Positions 16,917 to 24,816 of a stretch of DNA of 27,313 nucleotides are shown in pieces. Positions within the stretch are counted from its first letter, which is position 1. Each line of letters starts with the position of its first letter. The position numbers and the translations under genes are program-made. Under the pieces are notes generated by a model that saw only the letters and a list, made by a program, of their open reading frames with translations, had not been told where the DNA came from and made no database searches. The DNA lies in assembly GCA_002361775.1 (NCBI GenBank), contig DETV01000072.1, forward strand, positions 29,385 through 56,697, written 5' to 3'. The DNA comes from Eubacterium sp. UBA3279 (GTDB lineage Bacteria > Bacillota > Clostridia > Lachnospirales > Lachnospiraceae).

Positions 16917-17825
16917 TTATACCCGGTTCATAGCTATATTGATTCCCTCGGAAATGGTATAGCTGAGCATTTTCACCGTTTCATCCACATCTTTAGGAGT
17001 AACAAACATACTGTGCAGTCCCGGTGTGATCAGTTCTCTCAGAAATTCTTCCATCTCCGACTCCTCCAGACTGTCCAGAAGATGAGCAATCGCATCATGG
17101 ACAATGGTAGCTGCATCCACCACAGTAGGTACCCCGATTCCGATCACAGGAATTCCCAGAGATTCTTTACTCAAGCCATTTCTGTAATTCATTACCCCCG
17201 ATCCGGGAGAAATCCCTGTATCCGTAATCTGAATAGTACAGTTCAGCCGTTTCATACTTCTGGCTGCCAAAGCGTCAATGGCAATGAGAGCATCCGGCTT
17301 GGTTTCTCTGATCACGCCCCGGATGATTTCCATGGTTTCCATTCCCGTCTGCGCCATCACTCCCGGCACAAGACTGCTCACCATATGAACCTTATCTTCA
17401 CCCATCCCTGCTTTTCCATACTCTTTCACCATATGGCGGGTTATTTTCAGATTACCGATCACCAGAGGTCCCAGCGCATCCGGCGTAATTTCCCGATTTC
17501 CCAATCCCACGACCAATACAGCTTTCTCTTCTTCCAGATGAAGCAGTTCTCTCAAATGCCGGGCCAGACCCAGGGAAATTTCCCGATGATAATCTTTATC
17601 CGGTACAATCAGATCGGGAGCTTCCATGGTAATGTATGTTCCCTTAGGTTTCTCCATCACTCTCGCCCCGTGATCTGTTTCGATTTTCACCAGGGTAGTA
17701 CGAAGGTCAAGCCTCTCTTCATATTCCTCATGAATCGAAACCCCTTTAATCTCCACATTATCTTTCTCGAATTTCTCTTTACTCTCCACCGCAAGATCTG
17801 TGCGTATCCGATACGAACCAAGCAT
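16917..17825 (-). CDS. gpr: GPR, spore protease (germination endopeptidase)
   Basis: This 302-residue protein resembles GPR, the peptidase (MEROPS A25) that degrades small acid-soluble spore proteins during germination. Recognisable features are the N-terminal RIRTDLAVE, which in the family marks the propeptide processing region, and the conserved stretches VVGLGNREITPDALGPL, PGVMAQTGMET and ALAARS. It is shorter than the roughly 370-residue Bacillus enzymes, as clostridial versions often are. The start is ATG at 17825, with AAGGAG seven bases upstream; an ATG at 17843 overlaps the ribosome site. It is divergent from rpsT, a common arrangement in Firmicutes. A convincing sigma-F or sigma-G promoter was not found; GGAAAAAATG upstream resembles a sigma-F -10 but lacks a good -35. 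Confidence 0.95.
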   Translation of the reverse strand: MLGSYRIRTDLAVESKEKFEKDNVEIKGVSIHEEYEERLDLRTTLVKIETDHGARVMEKPKGTYITMEAPDLIVPDKDYHREISLGLARHLRELLHLEEEKAVLVVGLGNREITPDALGPLVIGNLKITRHMVKEYGKAGMGEDKVHMVSSLVPGVMAQTGMETMEIIRGVIRETKPDALIAIDALAARSMKRLNCTIQITDTGISPGSGVMNYRNGLSKESLGIPVIGIGVPTVVDAATIVHDAIAHLLDSLEESEMEEFLRELITPGLHSMFVTPKDVDETVKMLSYTISEGINIAMNRV

Positions 17826-17922
17826 ATTTCGTCTCCTTTCCATTCAGGGAAATGATTTCTCCTGTCTTTTCTTCTTTCTGTTAGATTTTCCATTTTTTCC
17901 TGAAATATTCCCTGAAAATCTA

Positions 17923-17951
17923 TTGACAAACCTGATGCTTTGTCCTAAACT
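17923..17951 (+). promoter_or_regulatory. rpsT promoter
   Basis: A perfect TTGACA (17923-17928) is followed after 17 bp by TAAACT (17946-17951). Transcription should begin near 17958, giving a leader of about 77 bases before rpsT. No clear structured regulatory RNA was seen in that leader. Confidence 0.72.
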
Positions 17952-18034
17952 ATATGAGTATGTTTAGATTGGCCTGTCCGTGTCTGGGCTGATCCTGATG
18001 AAAATTATGTATTAGATTATTGGAGGTCAATAAA

Positions 18035-18298
18035 ATGGCAAATATTAAATCTGCAAAGAAAAGAATCCTTGTCAACAGAACAAAAACTGAAAGAAATAAA
18101 TCCATCCGCTCTGCAGTAAAAACTGCTATCAAGAAAGTAGATACAGCAGTTGCTAACAAAGATGCAGCAGCAGCTAAGGCAGCTCTGCCGGCAGCTATCT
18201 CTGCTATCAACGCTGCAGCTTCTAAGGGTGTATATCACAAAAACAATGCGGCAAGAAAAGTTTCCCGCATTTCTAAAGCTGTAAACACACTTGCTTAA
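18035..18298 (+). CDS. rpsT: 30S ribosomal protein S20
   Basis: The 87-residue basic protein begins MANIKSAKKR, the standard S20 start, and has the expected Ala/Lys-rich helical composition, including RKVSRISKAVNTLA at the end. S20 binds 16S rRNA early in small-subunit assembly. The start is ATG at 18035, with GGAGG at 18022-18026; an upstream in-frame TTG at 18020 overlaps the ribosome site and is rejected. It is transcribed alone, from its own promoter to the terminator at 18322-18356, and is divergent from gpr. Confidence 0.98.
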   Translation: MANIKSAKKRILVNRTKTERNKSIRSAVKTAIKKVDTAVANKDAAAAKAALPAAISAINAAASKGVYHKNNAARKVSRISKAVNTLA

Positions 18299-18321
18299 TA
18301 TCGGCTGATTAGGCATATTAT

Positions 18322-18356
18322 AAAAGGACAATCATCCCGTCAATGATTGTCCTTTT
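18322..18356. terminator. bidirectional terminator between rpsT and holA
   Basis: A 14-bp perfect stem (18322-18335 with 18343-18356, outer bases AAAAGGACAATCAT) closes a seven-base loop. It ends in a T run on the plus strand and an A run at its left foot. It serves rpsT from the left and holA from the right. Confidence 0.9.
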
Positions 18357-18367
18357 TTGTATGTCTT

Positions 18368-19348
18368 TTACATTGCTGAATATTTCACAATAAGCAATTC
18401 CACACTCAGCACATCCTGAAGCTTTCCTGTTTTTACATCCTCTTCTGCCTGGGTAAAATCCTCTACCGCCTGGCGAAGCTGCTGTATGGAATACCGCCCC
18501 GTACATTTTGTATAATTTTTCAGAACGAAGGTCTGAAGTCCTGTTTTTGCCGCAATATCTTTTCCGGCAAATCCCAGGTTCTGAAGTTCTTTCACCTGCA
18601 AAAGCAGATTAAATTGACGCGCCAGAAGAAAAAGTATCCTCATGGGAGGTTCTTTCAATGCCAGCAGATCATAATATAATTCCAAAGCTTTTTTCTGGTT
18701 CTGATCTGCCACTGCCTGTACCATGGCAAATATCCGGTTCGTTACCCGGGTAGTACAGACAGCTTCTATATCCTGAGTAGTGATCACTCCTCTTCCCATG
18801 GTAAAACAGATCAGTTTTTCCAGCTCTTTTTCTATATTACTCATATCTGTTCCTGTCCTGGACAGAAATAATTCCATATCCCGCTGAGTAATCTGGCGCC
18901 CTTCTCTCTTCAGGATTCCCAGTACCCACCGCATCAAAGTTCTCTCGTCCTGAACGGCAAATTCTACAACCCTGCCCACCTGCTTTACCGCTTTATACAT
19001 CTTACTTCGCTTATCTACTTCTTCTTCCACAAATACCATGCACAGATACTCAGGAAGACTGCTCATATATTCTGCCAGTTCCGGACACTGTCCTTTAAAA
19101 AATCCTGTATTTTCCAGGAGAATAATTCTCCGGTCTGCAAAAAAAGGCATGGTTTCCCCGAGAGAAATCACTTCCTTCACATCAATTCCTTTTCCCTCAA
19201 AATGAGAAAAATTCATGGTATCCTGATCCGGGTTCAAAGCAGTACTCAGCTTATCCCGATACTGTTTCTTCAGATAATCTTCTTCTCCATAAAACAGATA
19301 TACCTGTTTAAATTCCTGATTTTTAATATCTTCCAGAATACTTTTCAT
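18368..19348 (-). CDS. holA: DNA polymerase III delta subunit
   Basis: At 326 residues this has the usual length of HolA. It starts with a QVYLFYGEEDYLKKQ segment, the conserved 'fl.GeE.yl' N-terminal pattern of the family, and carries the conserved FADRRIILLENT and TGTDMSNIEKELEKL regions. HolA opens the beta sliding clamp as part of the clamp loader. The ATG at 19348 has AAAGGAG five bases upstream. It follows comEC after 65 bases, an order common in Firmicutes, and ends at the terminator shared with rpsT. Confidence 0.93.
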   Translation of the reverse strand: MKSILEDIKNQEFKQVYLFYGEEDYLKKQYRDKLSTALNPDQDTMNFSHFEGKGIDVKEVISLGETMPFFADRRIILLENTGFFKGQCPELAEYMSSLPEYLCMVFVEEEVDKRSKMYKAVKQVGRVVEFAVQDERTLMRWVLGILKREGRQITQRDMELFLSRTGTDMSNIEKELEKLICFTMGRGVITTQDIEAVCTTRVTNRIFAMVQAVADQNQKKALELYYDLLALKEPPMRILFLLARQFNLLLQVKELQNLGFAGKDIAAKTGLQTFVLKNYTKCTGRYSIQQLRQAVEDFTQAEEDVKTGKLQDVLSVELLIVKYSAM

Positions 19349-19395
19349 ATCCGCTCCTTTCTGCCTTGATCCGAAAATTCCGGCAGTTCATTTAC

Positions 19396-19424
19396 AGTAT
19401 ACCGTTCTCCCGCTCAGCCTGCAA
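19396..19424 (-). promoter_or_regulatory. possible holA promoter
   Basis: On the minus strand TTGCAG (19424-19419) is followed after 17 bp by TATACT (19401-19396). It overlaps the end of comEC and lies about 50 bases before holA. The -35 is weak, so this is a moderate call. Confidence 0.42.
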
Positions 19425-21666
19425 GGGATTTTTCACGAAAGCACTCCACTTCCATTTTTCCATCTTTTTTGATATGAAGAGTGACGGCTCCCTGTAAGTC
19501 TGTGCGGAAAATTCCGGCTCCCGCTTTGTCCAATCTTTTCACTGCTTCTTTTCCCGGGTGATGATAGCGATTATGCAGGCCGCAGGAAATAAGCGCGATT
19601 TCCGGTGAAATATTCTCGAGAAATGTTTCTGAAGAAGAACTGTTGGAACCGTGATGCCCCACCTTTAAAAAACTATATTGTTCCTTATCCAATAAAATTT
19701 TTCCTTCCTGCTCAGAAGGCAGATCCCCCGTAAAAATCCCTGTTACTCCTCCGCTTTCCCAGGACAAGACAAGTGAACCTCCATTGGGATTTTGAGAAAA
19801 ATCCTCATTTCCCGGATAAAGTACCTTGATTTTCATTTTCCCCATAATCACCTGATCCCCCTTTTTCAGTCCCTCCGTTTTTACTCCTGATTGTTTTCCA
19901 AGTTTTTCCAGTTCTTTTCCTTCTTCTGTCTTCCTCATCCATTGGGGCATAAACAAATATTCCACTTCCAGCCACCCCTTTCCGGCTTCTTCCAGCACTT
20001 CTCTTGCTCCGCTTATATGATCTTCATCCGTATGTGTGAGAAAAATTCCTGTCAATTTTTCTATTCCCTGCTGTTTTAAGTAGGGAAGAATCACATACTT
20101 TCCCACCTGTTTCTTACTGCTGCTTCCACCATCCACCAGAAATGTTTTTCCCTGTTTCTGTACAACAATCCCATCTCCCTGTCCCACATCTAAAGCTGTA
20201 ATTTTTCCGGAGAGACTTCCGGAAGGATTTATTATCAGCAACAATCCTGCGCTCATACACACATAACAAAACAAGACCAGATACTTTTTCTTATATATCC
20301 GGGAGTTCCTTGTCATCCCATACCATACCCCGGCAAGCGCGGTATAATAAACCACGATCTGTCCCCAGGAGGGCTGTCCGGGAGTCCACACTCCCCAGGA
20401 CAATACTTCTGCCCATCTTCCCAGTAAACTATAGATTTTCAATATACCATAGGCCAAAATCCCTGCCAGACTTCCGATTTTCACATGGAGCAGACCCAAA
20501 AAGAGAGCAAAACCGCCCGATCCCAAGACAAGAGGCAACAGAGGGATTACCAGAAGATTACAAAATATTCCCGCCACAGAAACCTGATAAAAGGAATACA
20601 ATACTACCGGAAGGCTAAATATCCATAAAAACCATCCCATCAGAAGACTTTTCCACAAAGAACCTGTTTTTCCATGAAATTCTCCCCAACTTTTTTCCAC
20701 AATCTTCATTTGGCTTTTTCCGTAAGCGCCAATTCCCAATACTGCCATAAAAGACATCTGGAAACCACAGTCCCACAACAGATCCGGATTATCCGTCAAC
20801 AGCAAAATTCCTGCCAGTCCCAGCGCAGTAAGCAGGTCATACGTCCTTCCCAGAATTTTTCCTCCCATCATAATCCCAAACATCAGCAATGCCCGAAATC
20901 CGGTAGTCGGATTTCCTATAAGAATTCCATATCCGGCCAATATGACCCCGGAAGAAAGCGCTGCCGCCCAGCCGCAGACTCCTGTGCGAATCAAAATCCT
21001 CCACAAAGACATTCCCAACAGACTCATATGGAGTCCGGAAATGGCCATCACATGACTGATCCCCGCCGCCTGATACCACCCCTTCACTTCTTCTTCCACC
21101 TGACTTTTTTCTCCCAGCATCATAGCCTGGAGCAATCCGGCTTCCCTGTCAGGAAATATTTTATTTACTGTTCCTGCCAGGTACTCTCTGATTTGCCTCA
21201 CTCTTTTTGCGATTATCCCCTCTTCTCCCCCTGCCTTTTCCAGTCTTGTATTTTCCAGATAAAAATCAATTTTTTCTCTTCTCTCGTATTTTCTCTGATT
21301 AAATTCTCCCGGATTTCCAGGCAGTGGAACAAGGGTCAATTTTCCCGAAAAAACTATAGTTTTCCCTGTAAGTTCTTCCTCCACATCATTCAATTTACAT
21401 TTTATATTTCTTATGGGATATTTTTTTGATTTTATAAAAAGATATGTTTTTTCCACATACAGATAAGTACATATTTGATTTGAAAATGTTTTTTCTTCCT
21501 GCCGATATACCCGACCTTTTCCCCGGACTTCTTTTTCCCGGGCCGCCCATTCTTCCGGCAAAGGCCCTGCCGGAGTTCTCCATATCCAGGAGAACCCCAG
21601 CCACTGTGCCGTGAAAATACCAAGCATCAGCAGAAAAGCAGCCATACACAGAGGACGTTTTATCAT
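19414..21666 (-). CDS. comEC: ComEC/Rec2 DNA-uptake channel
   Basis: This 750-residue protein has the full ComEC arrangement. An N-terminal helix and DUF4131-like region (about 1-150) precede a polytopic competence domain (about 190-465) containing HVMAISGLHMSLLG and NPTTGFRALLMFG. A C-terminal metallo-beta-lactamase-like domain (about 485-750) has ALDVGQGDGI, HTDEDHISG and KVGHHGSNSSS metal-binding motifs. ComEC forms the membrane channel that brings one DNA strand into the cytoplasm; the C-terminal domain is proposed to degrade the other. Its ATG overlaps the stop of the GerMN gene by four bases (ATGA), with AAAGGAGG upstream. No frameshift or missing motif was noticed. Confidence 0.96.
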   Translation of the reverse strand: MIKRPLCMAAFLLMLGIFTAQWLGFSWIWRTPAGPLPEEWAAREKEVRGKGRVYRQEEKTFSNQICTYLYVEKTYLFIKSKKYPIRNIKCKLNDVEEELTGKTIVFSGKLTLVPLPGNPGEFNQRKYERREKIDFYLENTRLEKAGGEEGIIAKRVRQIREYLAGTVNKIFPDREAGLLQAMMLGEKSQVEEEVKGWYQAAGISHVMAISGLHMSLLGMSLWRILIRTGVCGWAAALSSGVILAGYGILIGNPTTGFRALLMFGIMMGGKILGRTYDLLTALGLAGILLLTDNPDLLWDCGFQMSFMAVLGIGAYGKSQMKIVEKSWGEFHGKTGSLWKSLLMGWFLWIFSLPVVLYSFYQVSVAGIFCNLLVIPLLPLVLGSGGFALFLGLLHVKIGSLAGILAYGILKIYSLLGRWAEVLSWGVWTPGQPSWGQIVVYYTALAGVWYGMTRNSRIYKKKYLVLFCYVCMSAGLLLIINPSGSLSGKITALDVGQGDGIVVQKQGKTFLVDGGSSSKKQVGKYVILPYLKQQGIEKLTGIFLTHTDEDHISGAREVLEEAGKGWLEVEYLFMPQWMRKTEEGKELEKLGKQSGVKTEGLKKGDQVIMGKMKIKVLYPGNEDFSQNPNGGSLVLSWESGGVTGIFTGDLPSEQEGKILLDKEQYSFLKVGHHGSNSSSSETFLENISPEIALISCGLHNRYHHPGKEAVKRLDKAGAGIFRTDLQGAVTLHIKKDGKMEVECFREKSLAG

Positions 21667-22577
21667 TCTTCCTCCTTTACCAATTCACTGTTCCATTGAT
21701 ACAATTGATTCAGATCCATGTTTTCTTTGAAAATAACTTTCGTGTCTCCATTGACTGAAATCTGCACTTTATTTACATTTCCTGTAGCCACCAGAGAATT
21801 TACAATGGCATACACCGGCAATTCCTGCTGAATAGGCAATGCTTCTGTGATAAACGCCTGATCCAGGTTTACATAAGCAATCCCATCTGCCACGGAAACT
21901 GCTATAATCTTTACAGAAGACGGCAATACTGCCTGACTGCCTTCCTCTTTCGGTCCCCGGATCAACTGCTCCACCACTACTTTTTCTATTGAAGAATTAC
22001 TGGTATAGTACACCGGGCGTTTTTCTTTCACCAGTTGTTTTCCATCTTTATCCGCAAAATACAGATCCAATTCCATGTACTGATATGCGGTGATATCCTT
22101 GCCTGAATTTTCCACAAAACTATCTGAGCCCATTGCGCCTATGGGATTTCCCCTGGAATCCAGAAGACTTTCTCCCTCCACTGTCATCTGCACATAACTC
22201 ACTCCGGGAATCTGCACAAAATTCTTCACCAGCGCCGCCCGACACAGGATTTCGTGTACCGGCTCTATTTTTCTGTATTGCGCTCCAAGATCCAGCGTAA
22301 TGGTATATCCGTCAATTTCACAGGAACGAATAAACACCTCAGAGGGGAAAATTCCTCTTCCATTTTCATCTTTAGCCGTGATTTTCTCATTCACTTCCTG
22401 AATCATAGTGTCTGTATCTTCTGAAGAAGGCTCATAAATCTGATAATCAATTACTTTTTTATCGTAATCCACATAATAAATATTATATTTTCCCTTTTTT
22501 TCCGTATCCTCGCCACATCCTATCCAGAAAACAGCCAGAACCGCCAATAAAAGGAAATACCATTTTTTTATTTTCAA
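21663..22577 (-). CDS. GerMN-domain lipoprotein (GerM/LpqB-like)
   Basis: The start chosen is TTG at 22577 because GAGGTGA lies five bases upstream; the longer reading from a TTG at 22601 lacks a site. The 304-residue product then begins MKIKKW, followed by a hydrophobic stretch and WIGC with Cys at 21, a plausible lipoprotein signal. Two GerMN-like segments follow: about residues 70-150, ending in a TVEGE strand, and about 185-290, with SIEKVVVEQLIRGP and GIAYVNLDQAF, the clearest GerMN signature. GerM in Bacillus is a sporulation/germination lipoprotein; actinobacterial LpqB carries GerMN domains and works with the MtrAB two-component system. Here the gene directly follows a histidine kinase and overlaps comEC. 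Confidence 0.88.
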   Translation of the reverse strand: MKIKKWYFLLLAVLAVFWIGCGEDTEKKGKYNIYYVDYDKKVIDYQIYEPSSEDTDTMIQEVNEKITAKDENGRGIFPSEVFIRSCEIDGYTITLDLGAQYRKIEPVHEILCRAALVKNFVQIPGVSYVQMTVEGESLLDSRGNPIGAMGSDSFVENSGKDITAYQYMELDLYFADKDGKQLVKEKRPVYYTSNSSIEKVVVEQLIRGPKEEGSQAVLPSSVKIIAVSVADGIAYVNLDQAFITEALPIQQELPVYAIVNSLVATGNVNKVQISVNGDTKVIFKENMDLNQLYQWNSELVKEEE

Positions 22578-22593
22578 TCTGTTCACCTCAATT

Positions 22594-24024
22594 TTATCCA
22601 ATATATGTGAGAGGAATTCTCACGGAAAATGTAGTTCCTTCTCCTTCTGTACTTCTCACCCGTATTGCTCCGTGATGCATCATAATAGCGCTTCGGGTGA
22701 TCGCCAGTCCCAGTCCCGTACCGTCAATCTCTGTAGAATGAGATTTATCCACACGGTAAAATCTCTCAAAAATATGATCAATAGATTCCTCGGGAATTCC
22801 CTTACCGGAATCTGCCACAGTCACATAAAAATACTTATGATCCGCATTGAGAGAAACTCTCACCCAGCCCTCATCCACATTGTATTTTATTGCATTTTCC
22901 ACCAGATTGTTCAACGCCAACGTAAGCTTCGTCTCATCCACCTCCGCATTTACCGGACGATAACTTTCCAGTACCAATTCAATATTTCTTTTTCCCGCAA
23001 TAGGTTTTAACCGCTTCAATATTAATTCCAGAAGTTCATTGATATTTACGGTCTCAATATTCACATTTGCAGCTTTTTTGTCCAGTTTCACCAGAGTCAG
23101 CAAATCGGTAATGATTTTATTTTCCCTGTCGATTTCTTCTGCAATATCCTGCATAAATTCCTGGTACAATTCCACCGGAACATTTTCCTGTCCCACCAGA
23201 GAATCTGCCAGAACTTTCATAGATGTAAGAGGTGTTTTCAGTTCATGGGACACATTAGAGACAAACTCCTGTCGGGAATTATCCAGGGATTTTACCCTTC
23301 CCAGCATTTTATTAAATGCATCTGTGATCAATTCTGTCTCCGTATAGTCGGGAACAGATATTTTCTCATCCTGAAATCCATCGGTAATATCCTCAATGGC
23401 TCTTGTAACCTTGGCAAAGGGTTTCATCAAAATTCCTGCCAGCACATATCCCAGCCCCAACACTAAAACAGCGATGATCAGAAGAATCATCAGACCTTTC
23501 TGTTCCAGGATTTCAATACTTGCCACAATTTCCTCTGTGGAAACACTGATCAAAAGGACTCCAGATACCTGCTGTTTTTCCTCCAGCCCCTGATATATGG
23601 GAAGTGTCATCTCAATATATCTGTTTTTCCTGTCGTATATACTTGATTCTTTTCCTTCTGTAAAGCAGCGAACCACTTCTTTGGATATCATGTATCGGCC
23701 CCGGTCTATATCGTATGTATCCTTGATCACACGAAAATCCTGATCAATAATCAAAATCCGTCCACTGTATACATTGGAAAGCATGGTAAGTTCACTGTTG
23801 ATTCCCTCTGAACTCTGGTCGTTCAGATACTGTTCCTTGATCAACTGATTGACCAGAATATCACACTGATTCTTTACGCCGAAACTTCTCAAAGATACCG
23901 CCCGGTCTTCATAGCTGTTTACAATTCCTTTCTCCACCGCCACACTGGGAATAATTCCTATGATTACCAAAATGATCATAATCCGGAATCTAAGGCTTTT
24001 AAAAAATTTAAAATTCATTTTCAT
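22594..24024 (-). CDS. membrane sensor histidine kinase
   Basis: The 476-residue kinase has a first membrane helix (about 13-30), an extracytoplasmic sensor of about 140 residues and a second helix (about 177-199). HAMP (about 199-250), HisKA and HATPase domains follow. The phospho-acceptor is His260 in FVSNVSHELKTPLTSMK. The ATP-binding motifs are the N box around Asn377, DSGKG near 405 and GTGLGL at 435-440. It resembles WalK/PhoR-type kinases but lacks an obvious cytoplasmic PAS domain. The adjacent OmpR-family regulator upstream is the likely partner. An intrinsic terminator separates the two genes. The ribosome site is GAGG eight bases before the ATG, and the stop codon overlaps the region used by the next gene's ribosome site. 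Confidence 0.93.
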   Translation of the reverse strand: MKMNFKFFKSLRFRIMIILVIIGIIPSVAVEKGIVNSYEDRAVSLRSFGVKNQCDILVNQLIKEQYLNDQSSEGINSELTMLSNVYSGRILIIDQDFRVIKDTYDIDRGRYMISKEVVRCFTEGKESSIYDRKNRYIEMTLPIYQGLEEKQQVSGVLLISVSTEEIVASIEILEQKGLMILLIIAVLVLGLGYVLAGILMKPFAKVTRAIEDITDGFQDEKISVPDYTETELITDAFNKMLGRVKSLDNSRQEFVSNVSHELKTPLTSMKVLADSLVGQENVPVELYQEFMQDIAEEIDRENKIITDLLTLVKLDKKAANVNIETVNINELLELILKRLKPIAGKRNIELVLESYRPVNAEVDETKLTLALNNLVENAIKYNVDEGWVRVSLNADHKYFYVTVADSGKGIPEESIDHIFERFYRVDKSHSTEIDGTGLGLAITRSAIMMHHGAIRVRSTEGEGTTFSVRIPLTYIG

Positions 24025-24044
24025 ATTGTTTTCCTCTTATCACG

Positions 24045-24059
24045 CGTCTTTTCAAGACG
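24045..24059 (-). promoter_or_regulatory. small hairpin just upstream of the kinase ribosome site
   Basis: On the minus strand CGTCTT-GAA-AAGACG forms a 6-bp stem with a three-base loop, about 10 bases before the GAGG ribosome site of the kinase. No T run follows, so it is not a terminator. It may protect the 5' end of a processed transcript or be a binding site; function unknown. Confidence 0.4.
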
Positions 24060-24082
24060 TCCCTTTCCCCTGCATCAAAGGC

Positions 24083-24111
24083 AAAAAAGAGCTGTCACAT
24101 AATGACAGCTC
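24083..24111 (-). terminator. intrinsic terminator between response regulator and kinase
   Basis: On the minus strand, eight bases after the regulator stop codon, GAGCTGTCA (24111-24103) pairs perfectly with TGACAGCTC (24097-24089) around a five-base loop. A run of six T follows (24088-24083). This is a textbook Rho-independent terminator inside what would otherwise look like one operon. Confidence 0.88.
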
Positions 24112-24118
24112 CCTGCGG

Positions 24119-24805
24119 TTATGCCTGAAAATAATATCCCACACCCCATTTAGTATGTACGTATTTAGGTTCACTGGGATTGGTCTCGATCTTTTCTCTC
24201 AACCGCCGGATATGTACATCTACAGTCCGCACATCCCCGGGATACTCATATCCCCATACAATATTCAACAGATTTTCTCTGCTGTACACTTTATTTGGGT
24301 TAAACACCAGAAGTTCCAGCACATCAAATTCTTTTGCAGTAAGATTGATTTCTTTTCCATTGATGAATACTCTTCGGCTTTCGCAATCCAGCTTTAATTC
24401 TCCCACTTCCACCACACGGGTTTTCTCTTCCTGTACCGGCTTTTGCATACGACGCATAATAGCCTTAATACGAGCTTTAACCTCCAGAATATTAAATGGT
24501 TTTGTGATATAGTCATCTGCGCCATACTCCAGACCCAGAATTTTATCCATATCTTCTCCCTTGGCTGTCAGCATGATAATAGGCACATCAGAAAATTCCC
24601 GTACCTGCTGACACACCTCCAGACCGTTCATCTTCGGAAGCATCAGATCCAGTAATACAATATCATATTCTTTGTTCTGGATACATTCCAACGCTTCTTC
24701 CCCGTCATATGCACAATCCACTTCCATTCCATCCTGTTCCAGGCTGAAACGTATTCCTTTCACGATCAATTTTTCATCGTCTACAACCAGTACCTTTTTC
24801 GCCAT
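24119..24805 (-). CDS. OmpR/PhoB-family response regulator
   Basis: The 228-residue regulator has a receiver domain with acidic pocket DD at 9-10, phospho-acceptor Asp53 in LLDLMLPKMNG, and the conserved Thr and Lys in IIMLTAKGED and YITKPF. A C-terminal winged-helix domain follows (about 130-228), with LTAKEFDVLELL, GDVRTVDVHIRRLREKIE and a VGYYF end. It resembles WalR/PhoP-type regulators. ATG at 24805 is preferred, with GAGGAG seven bases upstream; ATG at 24808 is possible. The gene begins about 12 bases after the comEA stop, so it is probably co-transcribed with comEA, and it ends at a strong terminator before the kinase gene. Confidence 0.94.
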   Translation of the reverse strand: MAKKVLVVDDEKLIVKGIRFSLEQDGMEVDCAYDGEEALECIQNKEYDIVLLDLMLPKMNGLEVCQQVREFSDVPIIMLTAKGEDMDKILGLEYGADDYITKPFNILEVKARIKAIMRRMQKPVQEEKTRVVEVGELKLDCESRRVFINGKEINLTAKEFDVLELLVFNPNKVYSRENLLNIVWGYEYPGDVRTVDVHIRRLREKIETNPSEPKYVHTKWGVGYYFQA

Positions 24806-24816
24806 CATCTTACTCC

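Noticed and set aside
16884..17855. Long plus-strand open frame (323 codons) opposite gpr
   Set aside because: Antisense shadow of a well-supported GPR gene; composition is His/Ser/Phe-rich with no motifs.
17875..17910. Sigma-F/G promoter for gpr
   Set aside because: GGAAAAAATG and GAATA fragments occur, but no pair has both correct spacing and a good match.
22578..22620. Sigma-E promoter for the GerMN gene
   Set aside because: CATATATT resembles part of a -35, but no -10 follows at 13-15 bp.
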